Positions 48,035 to 57,408 of a DNA stretch of 64,000 nt are shown piece after piece (position 1 is the stretch's first letter; each line of letters opens with the position of its first letter). The stretch is from Sambucus nigra (taxonomy: Eukaryota > Streptophyta > Magnoliopsida > Dipsacales > Adoxaceae): positions 527,665,755 to 527,729,754 of the forward strand of contig OX422215.1 of the NCBI GenBank assembly GCA_949130495.1, read 5' to 3'. Below the pieces are notes generated by a model. That model saw only the letters and a list, made by a program, of their open reading frames with translations, was not told the DNA's origin and did not search any database. The translations under genes were made by a program, and so were the position numbers.

Positions 48035-49960
48035 GTGGAAGAGGAGGATTCCAACTATGAGCTTTTCGGTAGCAACATTGATGCGCGCATCTCTACGCTT
48101 GAAACACAACTTTTGGGCTTCATATTGCGCTACAATGCTAATAGGGAGGACTAACGTGCATATCAGCGCGCTACGAGCATGATGCACCACCTTTAGGTTC
48201 AAATGTTCTAAATGCCTTTTAGCGCCCCTACCCCGTATGACCCCAACGCCCCCGGATCCTCCAACCGGACCCAATTTTAGTTTCCTTGATGTGAGGATGT
48301 TTTAGTCTTGTTTTCTTTCCATTTTCCACAGGTATGTAACTTTTATCATATTTTATTGGAAATTGGACTACTTATCTTGTGTGTCTTGTCCTTATTTTTT
48401 TAAATTCTTGCATTTGTGTACTTTGTTCATTGGTTGTTACACTCTCATTAATTCGGTTTTTAGTCCTTTTTGCCTCAGGATGATGCAAAATCCTAAGTTA
48501 GGGGGGGTACGCACGCGTGTTTACATTTTCACAAAGTCCAAACGCACCCAAAAAAAAAAGTTTGAAAAAGTCAAAAATATTTTTCTTCAAAGTAAATAAA
48601 AATTGGAATCTAAATTTTTCAAAAATATCATTAAAATTAGGTTTGAAGTCTCAAATTGTAAAATTCTAAATTACACAAAGTCGATATTGACCAAAGATGG
48701 AAATTGAGAAAAAATTGACGACTTTATGAATAAGTGTGGAGAATAACTAACCCGGTGAGATTTTGAATCTCACTTTTTGCGAATTTTTAAATTAATCCGA
48801 GTTAATGGTTAAATCAAAGTTCTTTTCAGCGTTAAAATAAGTCGTTAAAGATCTCAATACCCATGTTTTGATCAGTTATAGGAAAAGTGTGAGATATTAC
48901 CTCGAAAGTGCGCTAAACTATCTCTAAATTAAATAAATCTCGAGATGCATATGGTAAAATGTATAGTGATTCGAATAAATGAAGTTAGGCCCTCGTTTGT
49001 TACCCAAAAATATTAGCCATAAAAAGTCATGAAAAAATTTCCCCTTTTCCTGGCCATTTTGAGCAGAAGAAAATTTTCCTTTCGCTTGATAACCCGAAAA
49101 ATCCTAATAGCCCGGAATTGTGAAAATAAAAAAAAATTCAGAAATTAAGTCCAAACAGTGCAGTAAAAAGGGGCAAGAAAAGAAAAATAGAGTAATGCTC
49201 AACAAAAATAGCAAGAAAAGAAAAAAATGTGAAAAATAGAGAAAGAAAAGAAAATGAGCAAAAGCCCGAAAATGCACTAACGGACAATATAGGGACATTT
49301 TCCAATTCCGAACTTTCCAATTATCACCAATGTTCCCAATGCACCTTGATAACCCAAAAAAGTCCTAACTGAATCTGGATTGCGAAATTAATTAAAAGAT
49401 AACAAAAGAGATTAAATGTGTGAATTAGAGGCGATGTTTTCGTTTCCTTATGACCGTAATCCAATGATGAGATCCATTCACCATAATTTTTCGCCTTTTC
49501 AATATTATGTGTGTGAATTCGTGTCCCATTGCATTTACTCTTTATATCACGCACATCGAGAGAATATAGCCACAGTTCCGAGAGATTCATTTGTGAGAGT
49601 ATTCCGTGAGCATTTGAATCAAAATGAATTTTCGAAAAAGTAACGTAATGGTCCATCGGTGGAAATCCACGGTTAAATTTCTGTCTTCGTACACACGCAC
49701 TACTGGAAAACTTTAAATTTTATAATTTTTGAGAATTTTGAATTTGTCTTTGAGTCGAATTTTGTGGGTATATTCATTGCAAACCCTCACGAGACACATC
49801 TCGTCCCACTAGGGTGACCTAGGGGTTTAAAGGCTTGTTGCATACACTAAATGCAATCGCCCGCCCACGGAAGTGGTATTCTATCCAAATAAAACGAATC
49901 ACGAAAGTTGAGTCTTAGTTGGGTTCTTTTACATTGCTCGGGACATGCAAAGTTCTGAAT
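48035..49960 (+). other. Non-coding 3' region of element E
   Basis: A/T-rich with GAAAAGAAAAA-type low complexity (about 49040-49290). Short ORFs show no domain. This long untranslated tract between the extra ORF and the polypurine tract is usual in Athila elements. Confidence 0.6.
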
Positions 49961-49970
49961 TAGGGGGGTT
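49961..49970 (+). promoter_or_regulatory. Polypurine tract of element E
   Basis: TAGGGGGGTT directly before the 3' LTR. Confidence 0.8.
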
Positions 49971-51639
49971 TGATTAAGCGTAAATTCTTTTGAATTTACC
50001 CCCTTAATTTAGGGATTTTTATCACCCCAGATAATGTAATTTTTCTTTATCTATCTCATTTATATGCTACTGACCTTTCTACATAATATCTCGAGTTTTG
50101 TGTCATTTTCGTGATTTTTACAGGTATTTATTGCTAAGTGAAGAAAGGAAAAATGCAAAGCAAAAGAGTAAATCAAGGAAGAAAAGACAAAGGGAAAAAT
50201 CATAATTTCCATCTGGAATCTGGACGAGAGCCCAAAATGAAAATTGAAGATCTCGGGTCTACGAGTGCGTAGGAAGAAACGGCATCCAAATCCGAGTTTC
50301 GGAGCAGAAGTTACGAGGTTCTGAAGATGAGAGAAATTGAAGTGAAATTAAGGAGAAGCTGAAAATTGAATGAGGACCGATCCCATTTCCCAAAGAAAAG
50401 GACCGGTCCAATCCCTTACAACTCACTAGCCAAATTCCTTTGGTGGACCGATCCTATTTTCCAGAAAAAAGGGCAGGTCCGAAGTCCTATCAACCACTGG
50501 AAAAATTTTCATAGTGGACCGATCCTATTTCCCAGAAAAAAGGATTGATCCAGATTTGAATAAGGACCGATCCATCACTGAAAGCTCGGACCAGTTCGCC
50601 GAGGATAAACTTGTTTTTCTGGTTCCGATTTTAGAGTTTGATTCAGCTACAACTCCAGATTTTTTGTGATTTATTTAACCTCTAGTTATTGTTAGACAAA
50701 GGGAGCGAACTTTTACTTTTTTAGTTTAGTTTTTTTTTTTAGAGGGAAAGCTCTATCACCTGTGTTGCAAACCCTAGTTTTAAAGATTTATTAGAGGATT
50801 TCAGATTCAGTGAATGCAAGTAATTTCATTTTATTTAATTTATTCTCTCTTTTACTTAGTTGATTAATCCTCAGTTTTTAGTTGCTTTCTCAAATAAAAA
50901 ATTATTGTTCTTGCCCATCATGATTTCGTTTAGTTCTAGAATTAATGTTTTTCTCCACCTAGTTAATGTTTGGCTAAATTTCTTAGGTTTGGGGTGCATT
51001 AACTCCACCCGATGCAATTCATCATAATGGAAATAGATTTTTGAATTGAATTTTAAAGGAATCGTGTTACGTAACTAACGCAATCGTCGTAGGACTTTTG
51101 ATCTCGTTTGCCCTAGGTAAATGGGATGCTTAAGAGTGCGATGAGCGTGTAGTTAATGTGACACTGCTTTGTTCTTACCTTTGATTTGGTATGATGCGGT
51201 CTATGATCCTTCATGTACGGAATGCTTAGGATTAATAAAGACCGGGTTCCTTGTAAATTCTAATTCCGAAATATTGTATCCTACAGGGTGAATTACTAGG
51301 GTGTGGGGAATTGTAACCCAACCTCTTGTTCTCATTTGCAGTTAATTTTGTTAATAGCTTTCCATCCATCTTAGGTGAATTAGCTCTATTGCATTTCATT
51401 TAGGCATAGATTAATCAGTCCGCAATTTAAATACGCGTTTTATTATAGTGAATTCAAATCACCTTTTCGTTTCTTTTAGAGTCAAAGCTAGGATTTCTTC
51501 ATCTTTCCAACGTCGTCACGAATTCATTCGTCCTTTTTTCCTAAGGATCGATACCCAACTTATCGGGATATTACTTAAGCGACAGGTTTGCACTTGCGCC
51601 TACATAGCATGCACACTAGACATAATTGTGGTCGCATCA
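49971..51639 (+). repeat. 3' LTR of element E (1669 bp)
   Basis: Begins TGATTAAGCG, ends GTCGCATCA. It contains the same motif cluster (50372-50605) as the 5' LTR, with independent changes. Confidence 0.9.
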
Positions 51640-51644
51640 CACTC
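51640..51644. repeat. Right target-site duplication of element E (CACTC)
   Basis: Matches 39118-39122. Confidence 0.9.
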
Positions 51645-52039
51645 CATACCATGAAGAATATAACAACGAACTCTACCCAATAGGGTATATTCCACCAACT
51701 TTCGAAAAGTACACGAGGAAGGCCGCAAACCCTAAAGAGCATGTCAAAAGGTTCATTGAAAGCCTCTGCGCCCACTACAATGAAAAAAAGCTAAGGCTAA
51801 TGGATTTTTCAAAATCCCTGATGGAGAAAGCCTACACGTGGTACTCCCACTTGGCACCGGGTAGTGTGTCCACTTGGGACGAGTTACATGTCCTATTTGT
51901 ACAAAAGTTCTTTTTGGCTGAAGATGAGTTCACACTTACACAACTGGCGCGCGAGAAGAAAAAACTAAGGGAAGATGTTGTGGCCTATATTAGGAGGTTT
52001 CGTGAGCATTCCCTATATGTGAGGGTGGAAACGAGATAA
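51645..52039 (+). pseudogene. gag: Element F gag, 3' part with Retrotrans_gag core
   Basis: Continues the F gag frame after element E. Contains YPIGYIPPTFEKY, NPKEHVKRFIE, KAYTWYSHLAPGSVSTWDEL and VQKFF, the core motifs of Tat/Ogre-like Gag. A stop at 52037-52039 ends it and later codons are badly degraded. No protease or RT of F follows, so F is truncated or displaced. Confidence 0.8.
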
Positions 52040-53080
52040 GATAAACTCTCGCAAGTATGCGCAAAAGGGCTCATGTTGAAATTCATCTGTCACCTGCTCA
52101 ATAAAATGCGAGATGGTACATTGTGTCATTCCTGAATGCGGTAAGGAATATTACCTTTTTGGTAAACCCCATGGCACCCCTACCATGTCATGTTTCTTGC
52201 TTAGGCCATCAGCTACCTCGGGGAGGGGAATACCCTCGAGGTTAAATTATTCCGACGATAGAGGTAGATGAGAAGGTAGTGGCGGTCGAGAAAGAAGAGG
52301 TGGATGCAATAGAGTTAAATTTTGTTGAGTCTAGGAATTCATGGTGCAATATGCCTTGTTATGTATTACATAAGCGATTTAGAAAAAATATAAATCCTCT
52401 AGCTTGATTCCTAGACTTAAAAGATGGATGATTGAAAATTCAAATCAATGAGTGAGATGAAAGAAACTGCATGAAATTTTAAAAATCAAGTTCAAAAATC
52501 AAAAAAATTCAAAAGAGGCACGATTTTGATAAAATTCCCCACCCCCAAACAAAAAGGAACATCGTCATCGATGTTAAGTAAAATGATTTTTAAAATTGAG
52601 AGCATAAGGTAGGAAAGAGATTACCAGAAGGAACCGCTAATGAAGTGGACAGATATCGCCAATAATAAACTTGAATAAGTGATAACAGAAAAAGATGTGT
52701 ACAAGTCCATAAGCATGATAAAGCATTGGGTGATGTGAAACACCACCCCCAAACAGGATAAGACTAGTACAAGAAATCACGGGCTACCTCCCGATAGCGC
52801 TAAGTTTAATGTCTTCAGCCAGACCGAAGGGATCTCGCCCTAAAGATAGGAACGAGGAAAGCTCGGGGTGGGAGAAAAATTGGGTGATGAGAATCACCCC
52901 AAAACAAGACTGAAGCGTTAGTCTTGTTGGATAAAGGCTAAAGTATTCAATGCACTTGTATGGCAAAGTTCATCATATGATGCAAAGCATCGATGGACCA
53001 TGGGCGGTTGGGTATTAGGGTAAGGGTGAAGGTGAATAGGCATCGATTATAGGCCTTATTGAGCTTAAAGGTGAGGGCGA
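52040..53080. other. Degraded F sequence passing into the 3' end of element G
   Basis: Up to about 52330 gag-derived words remain (KFICHLLNKM). From about 52400 the sequence reads on minus as a 3' region of element G: purine-rich TTTGGGGGTGG near 52540 and again near 52755, and GGGAGGTAGCCCGTG near 52786-52800, a phrase common after gag/pol in Athila-related elements. The exact F/G border is not visible. Confidence 0.45.
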
Positions 53081-53830
53081 CTAGGGCCTATAAGAATGGT
53101 GCTCAAGCTGGTGAGGGAGGCAAAATGGTTTGCTAAGTTGAATCGAATGGGCCTCCGAAAAATCACACGACCGTTCTATGAATGGGTGATGATAATGGTC
53201 ACGCCGTGACACGCCAGGGAGCTGTTGATGGGAAAAATCAACACCATAAGGAAGTGGTGTGCATGGAGGAACAAGATCGATGTCACGAAAGTGGAGAGTA
53301 GCACCACAAATACTCTTGTAGATGGTGGAGGATGGTTTCAGGTGAGGATCTAAAAATGTAGATGGAAACATGAACTGTGTAAAATCAAGATCCAAACCAG
53401 GTGGTAGGGTGGAAGGGACAATGGGTGGGGTAAAGGGTGAGATAAATGGTGGATCGGGTGGGACAAATGGTGGATAAAGATGATCCAACTCAAGCATGGG
53501 AGACACACACTCATTGGGAGGAGTAAAGGAATACTCACAAGGGAGTGTGGTTTCTAAAGATAGAGTGGCCAACTTATCCATAAGAGTGGCATCGGCGAAT
53601 GTGGTGGGTGGGTAAGATGAGGCACCAAGATCAGAGATACAGGAATCACTAGAAATATCAGGCTCAAAGGTAGCCATGCATGGTGGGACATCATCCATGT
53701 TCGGATAGTTAGGAACTATCACGGATTCTATCACGGGAAAATGGTGAGCATTCGTAACCGGAGCTAACCTAGGATAAATTTGTTCCTCGGGAACATAAGG
53801 GTGAAGCTCGATAGGTTTAGACTCGGGCAT
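53081..53830 (-). CDS. Unidentified 249-residue proline-rich ORF in element G
   Basis: Uninterrupted from ATG 53830-53828 to the stop at 53083-53081. Rich in P, D, H, S and T, with repeated PP blocks in the middle (PPFVPPDPPFISPF). No catalytic motif, zinc finger, signal peptide or membrane helix is apparent. The start codon overlaps the stop of the upstream gag frame (TAATG). It could be a gag-C-terminal extension, an element-specific protein or chance. Function unknown. Confidence 0.4.
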   Translation of the reverse strand: MPESKPIELHPYVPEEQIYPRLAPVTNAHHFPVIESVIVPNYPNMDDVPPCMATFEPDISSDSCISDLGASSYPPTTFADATLMDKLATLSLETTLPCEYSFTPPNECVSPMLELDHLYPPFVPPDPPFISPFTPPIVPSTLPPGLDLDFTQFMFPSTFLDPHLKPSSTIYKSICGATLHFRDIDLVPPCTPLPYGVDFSHQQLPGVSRRDHYHHPFIERSCDFSEAHSIQLSKPFCLPHQLEHHSYRP

Positions 53831-54720
53831 TATTTTGGATTCAGCGGGAGTGGAAACCTAAAGGTGGGGTTTAGGTGGACATGGTGGGATTGGATCAGGC
53901 TCACTATCGAAAGGTAATCAACACAATTGTCGACTTGGGTCCCGGACCATGGGATGGTCTCAACTTGAAGATTCTCGGGGTGATAGGGTTGGTCACACTC
54001 AAAATCTGTGTCACAAGAGGACACATCATCGTCACACTCGGTTGCAATGATGGGTTGACTTAGGATGAAATTCGACTCTCTCGCGCACTCCAATTCATTT
54101 AACCTTTGTTCAAGTCTTTGGAGAGCTTGATTTTGAATTTGAGTGGCTTAATCTTGCTCGATGATAAATTGTTGCAAAAGTCTTTCGAGAGTAGAGGTGG
54201 GTGGTGTTGGTGGAGTGATGGGTGGTGGCGGTGGGTGAGGTGGACACAACTCGCTACTATCATGACTATATGGAGAATACTCGAATGAAGTGTGTGGGGT
54301 GGGGCCAAGTTCATCATACACGAAAGGATCACTTTCGTGATGGACAAATGGTTGATACTCATGGGGTGCGTAGTGAGGGAACTGATCGTGACTGGGTGCA
54401 CAAGGTTGCCATGACGACTGTTGGAACGTGTGAGGATCCACAACATCGGGTTGGAATTCGTATTGTGTGGAAGGGTGATCGGGTCTCCACGAATAGCTCG
54501 GGTACTCACACAACTCGGGATTATATACATCGGGATAGTAGGCCAAGGTGGGTTCCGGAACAGTGTCAAATGGATACACATGTTCCATGGTGGTTTCGGA
54601 TGTTTATGTAATGTACGGACACTCATGGGACCTGTGATCGGCATAATAACAGTAGGTGCACAACAAAGGATGAGACACGTCAACACTTGACACCGAGGGT
54701 CATGAAATAGGAGGTGCGTG
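53830..54720 (-). pseudogene. gag: gag C-terminal remnant of element G with zinc knuckle
   Basis: The C-x2-C-x4-H-x4-C knuckle CTYCYYADHRSHEC is at 54660-54619. In the same frame follow a stop, then MEHVYPFDTVPEPTLAYY, a P/Y/H-rich region, and a coiled stretch (TLERLLQQFIIEQ, stop at 54148, LERLLQQ-like and QALQRLEQRLNELE) resembling the C-terminal coil of Athila Gag. The frame ends at 53830. No clear capsid core upstream. Confidence 0.55.
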
Positions 54721-54868
54721 CATGGACGGGTCAAGAGTATCAAGCTCACTCGTGAGAGAGGTGAAACCATTAAAAAATCATAAAGAGACGGCTCGGGATC
54801 ACTCCAACACGTGTCGCGTGTCAATGGGAAATGATCAAAGAGTCCCGTAAAGGACGTTCTTCGGCCAT

Positions 54869-55075
54869 GTGGAGAGAAATATTTTTTCTTGAGTTTTTTT
54901 TTAAAGGAAAGAAAATATTTTTGGATTTTTCTAAAAACGAAAGAAAGAAAATATTTTTTGGATTTTTGTGAAAAATAAAGGAAGAAAAATATTTTTGGAT
55001 TTTTCTAAAATGAAAGAAAGAAAATATTTTTTTGATTTTTTTTTTTTTTTGGAAGAAAAAGGGTGGGGGAAAAAT
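54869..55075. repeat. A/T-rich imperfect repeats (GAAAGAAAATATTTTTGGAT)
   Basis: Four imperfect units of about 45-60 bp with poly-T/poly-A tracts inside the G leader. The minus ORF at 54821-55105 is low-complexity and not supported as a gene. Confidence 0.75.
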
Positions 55076-55105
55076 ATGGACTCTTTGAATTTTGAACGAA
55101 CTCAC

Positions 55106-55879
55106 TAAAATCGACTACCGAAAAATGAATTGGACACACGCAAGCCAAGGAGAAATCCTAACTAGCACATAGCCAATTTGTATCTTTAAATTTAGGTGAG
55201 AAGGTAGTCAAATTTTGATTAAGTCCGCAGGCGATAAAAAATCACAGAAATATTTTAGTGATCGCCTTTGCAAAATTTATTCTCCCAGTGGGCTACCTAG
55301 TTGATTAATTTTAAATTTAGTGATGGCTAGGGTAGCACACAATGGTAAGCGAGTGAGTCGGGTGATGAAATCCCTTCTCGTGAGTGACCAAGTGTAGGTC
55401 TTAATTAATTAATTCATCACACCATTCAAAAATAAATTCGAGAATAAGATCACACAAGAGCACACAAAAGAATTGACTCGCTACCATGAGAGGCGCGAGG
55501 GTTTGAGAAATGAACCTCCCATGGTTTTTAGGCCGTGGGGTGCCGAAAAATTTGAGTCGACCGGGGGGAGATCACGCCTATCTCAGTCAGCCCCGGGAGT
55601 CCTACTGACCCAAAGTATAGAGGCTTCTAAATCCTCTCCTTTGGACGCCCTCTCTCTACCTTGTCCGAATTCCCTATCACGCTTGCTTTGATTATTACAA
55701 TTTTAAAATTAAAAATAAAATAAAGGTGTCTCTATGCACCGCAATACAAGCCAATGATAGAATAATCCTAATACAAGCCTTCTAAAAATATAAAAATAGT
55801 ATAAAAAAATGATAAAGTGCAAAAAAATAAATGAACTACAAGTTGAAATCCGATCCAAGTGCTTCACGCTCCCAAGAAC
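55106..55879 (-). other. Non-coding leader of element G
   Basis: No domain-bearing ORF on either strand; moderately A/T-rich with some GC-rich patches near 55560. Interpreted as leader because it lies between the primer-binding site and gag on minus. Confidence 0.45.
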
Positions 55880-55939
55880 GGCAACGACGCCATTTGATAA
55901 CTTTGACTTTTTTAGCCTCTCCACGGCAACAGCGCCATT
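55880..55939 (-). promoter_or_regulatory. Doubled primer-binding site of element G (tRNA-Asp type)
   Basis: On minus, AAATGGCGCTGTTGCCGTGG ends near 55920 and a second copy AAATGGCGTCGTTGCCGTTC follows about 35 bp on. Both resemble the tRNA-Asp complement. Confidence 0.55.
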
Positions 55940-56426
55940 TGATATAAATGACTTTTCGGTGTATTTTTTTTCGTCGTTGCTTGAAAATTCCTTCTAATCA
56001 AAACCTCAATTACCTACAAAATATAACAATCTCAAGTGTAGAGGTAAGTAAGGGTATCAATCCACTTCCAAGAGGGCAAGCTAGAGACAAATTCAATTGT
56101 AATTCACTTTTTATTTTCTTTTTGTGCTTTTTCACTTTTCTACTTTTTTTTTACTTTTTCAAATATTGAAACAATTGGGTGAGGTGAGGATTTAAACTAA
56201 ACTAAACTAAATGTGATATGATAACAACTAACTAGAAAGTTACTAAAATGAAAAATAAAGTCTAAAGTAAAATAAGAGATAAAGTGAGGTAAATAATTGT
56301 GAGAACAATCAAGGAATGGGATTACACCACAAATTTTAGCTATTCTAACTAATTAATTGAATTCTCCCAAATTAATATCAAAATTACAAATCAACTCTCG
56401 TTGCAAATGTAATTTTAATAGTAACC
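55940..56426 (-). repeat. 5' LTR part of element G, cut by element D
   Basis: Starts TGATATAAATG on plus directly beside the primer-binding site and runs to the D insertion at 56427. The rest would lie beyond the right edge. No partner LTR is available to confirm it. Confidence 0.45.
56422..56426. repeat. Candidate left target-site duplication of element D (TAACC)
   Basis: The five bases before the D LTR; the matching right copy is outside the window. Confidence 0.4.
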
Positions 56427-56990
56427 TGTTGATGTAAAAAACTAGATTGCTCTAATAATTTAATCACAGATAAATAAATAAAACAGAATATTTTTAAAGT
56501 GGTTCAGCCTTATGTAAATGGCCTACGTCCACTGTTATGTTATTGCTGAGTGTTTGGGAATTCTCGATTATAAGTTCTATCAAGAAATTCCGGTCCCTTT
56601 GAATGAGGGTGATACAAGGTATTTATAGCCCTTAGGCTGTACATGAATGGGTTGATACATTAAATGATATACATATGAAAGGGTAATACATTTAATGCAG
56701 CGTGTGCGTCAAGAGGATAAACATTCAATGAATAGTTGAACTGTTGATATTCTGGCAATTAATACTACGGCCGAGATGCAGCTCGGACCGCCTTAGTTAC
56801 TCGTTGTTCAGGAGTTCATCGGAGCGCTAGAGTACCTCGGAGTGTTGAAGTTCCTCGGTATATCCTCGTTGCTTGGAGAGAATATGAGTTGGTCGGGGAA
56901 ATGAACTTCCTCGTCGTTATTGTACCACGTAGATTGACAAGTGTCTTCGTATGATTCGTCCACATCAGCATATTAATTTTGGTATCAACA
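56427..56990 (-). repeat. 3' LTR of element D (564 bp)
   Basis: Reads TGTTGATGT...GGTATCAACA on plus. Homologous to the A LTRs but shorter in the 18-bp repeat area. The G-box palindrome of A is changed (GACAAGTGTC on plus). Confidence 0.9.
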
Positions 56991-57408
56991 GAAGCCCCCA
57001 ATGTTTCATATTTCGAACTTTGAGGAGTATGGAATATTCTTTCTCGATTTTCGGCAATATTGAATGATCTTCCTGGGTTTTAGGAGCATTGTATTTGAAT
57101 TTATTTTCAAATTCAAAGAATCCGCCTTTTTTCGAACTTTTAAGAGCGCTTCGATCTTAGTGCCTTTTTTGTCCTTTTAGCCGCCGGAAGTTCAATAGTT
57201 GCTTTCGCGTAATCATTTCCTTCGCCACTTCCCTAGGTAAAGTATTTAAACTTCTTAGGTAACCATACCGTCTTCTTCTTTTCCAATTTTCTGCATTCAA
57301 GCTTTCTATTCTCTCTTGTGCGTTCATTCTTGTTTTCGTTTATTGTCAACAGACCTCCTTTCTTCCTGTAAGATCTTCTTCCTTTCTTCTGTATTTCTTT
57401 TATTCAAT
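56991..57408 (+). promoter_or_regulatory. Polypurine tract of D and leader/promoter of its antisense gene
   Basis: GAAGCCCCCA (56991-57000) is the polypurine tract on minus. TATTTAAA at 57243-57250 lies 166 bp before ATG 57409, matching copy A. In-frame codons upstream of the ATG use a TTG start and are treated as leader. Confidence 0.5.

Larger units (their letters stand above)
39123..51639 (+). mobile_element. Element E: Athila-like Ty3/gypsy retrotransposon, degenerate
   Basis: 12.5 kb, with LTRs of 1676 and 1669 bp, a tRNA-Asp-type primer-binding site (40805), gag, pol and an extra ORF in the env position (47150), a polypurine tract (49961-49970) and CACTC target-site duplications. The gag and pol sequences and the extra 3' ORF fit the Athila lineage. 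Stops and frameshifts are scattered through gag, protease, RNase H and integrase, and the LTRs differ clearly more than those of A. This is an old, dead copy. Confidence 0.9.
52400..56426 (-). mobile_element. Element G: Athila-related minus-strand element, partial
   Basis: Reading from the right on minus: LTR part (from 55940), doubled tRNA-Asp-type primer-binding site, A/T-rich leader, gag remnant with CCHC knuckle (54619-54660), a proline-rich ORF (53081-53830), then a 3' region. No pol domain is seen. It may be a non-autonomous derivative or a deleted copy. Element D is inserted in its LTR. Confidence 0.55.

Noticed and set aside
54222..54611. 129-codon plus ORF in element G
   Set aside because: Opposite to the minus-strand gag remnant with a zinc knuckle; no features of its own.
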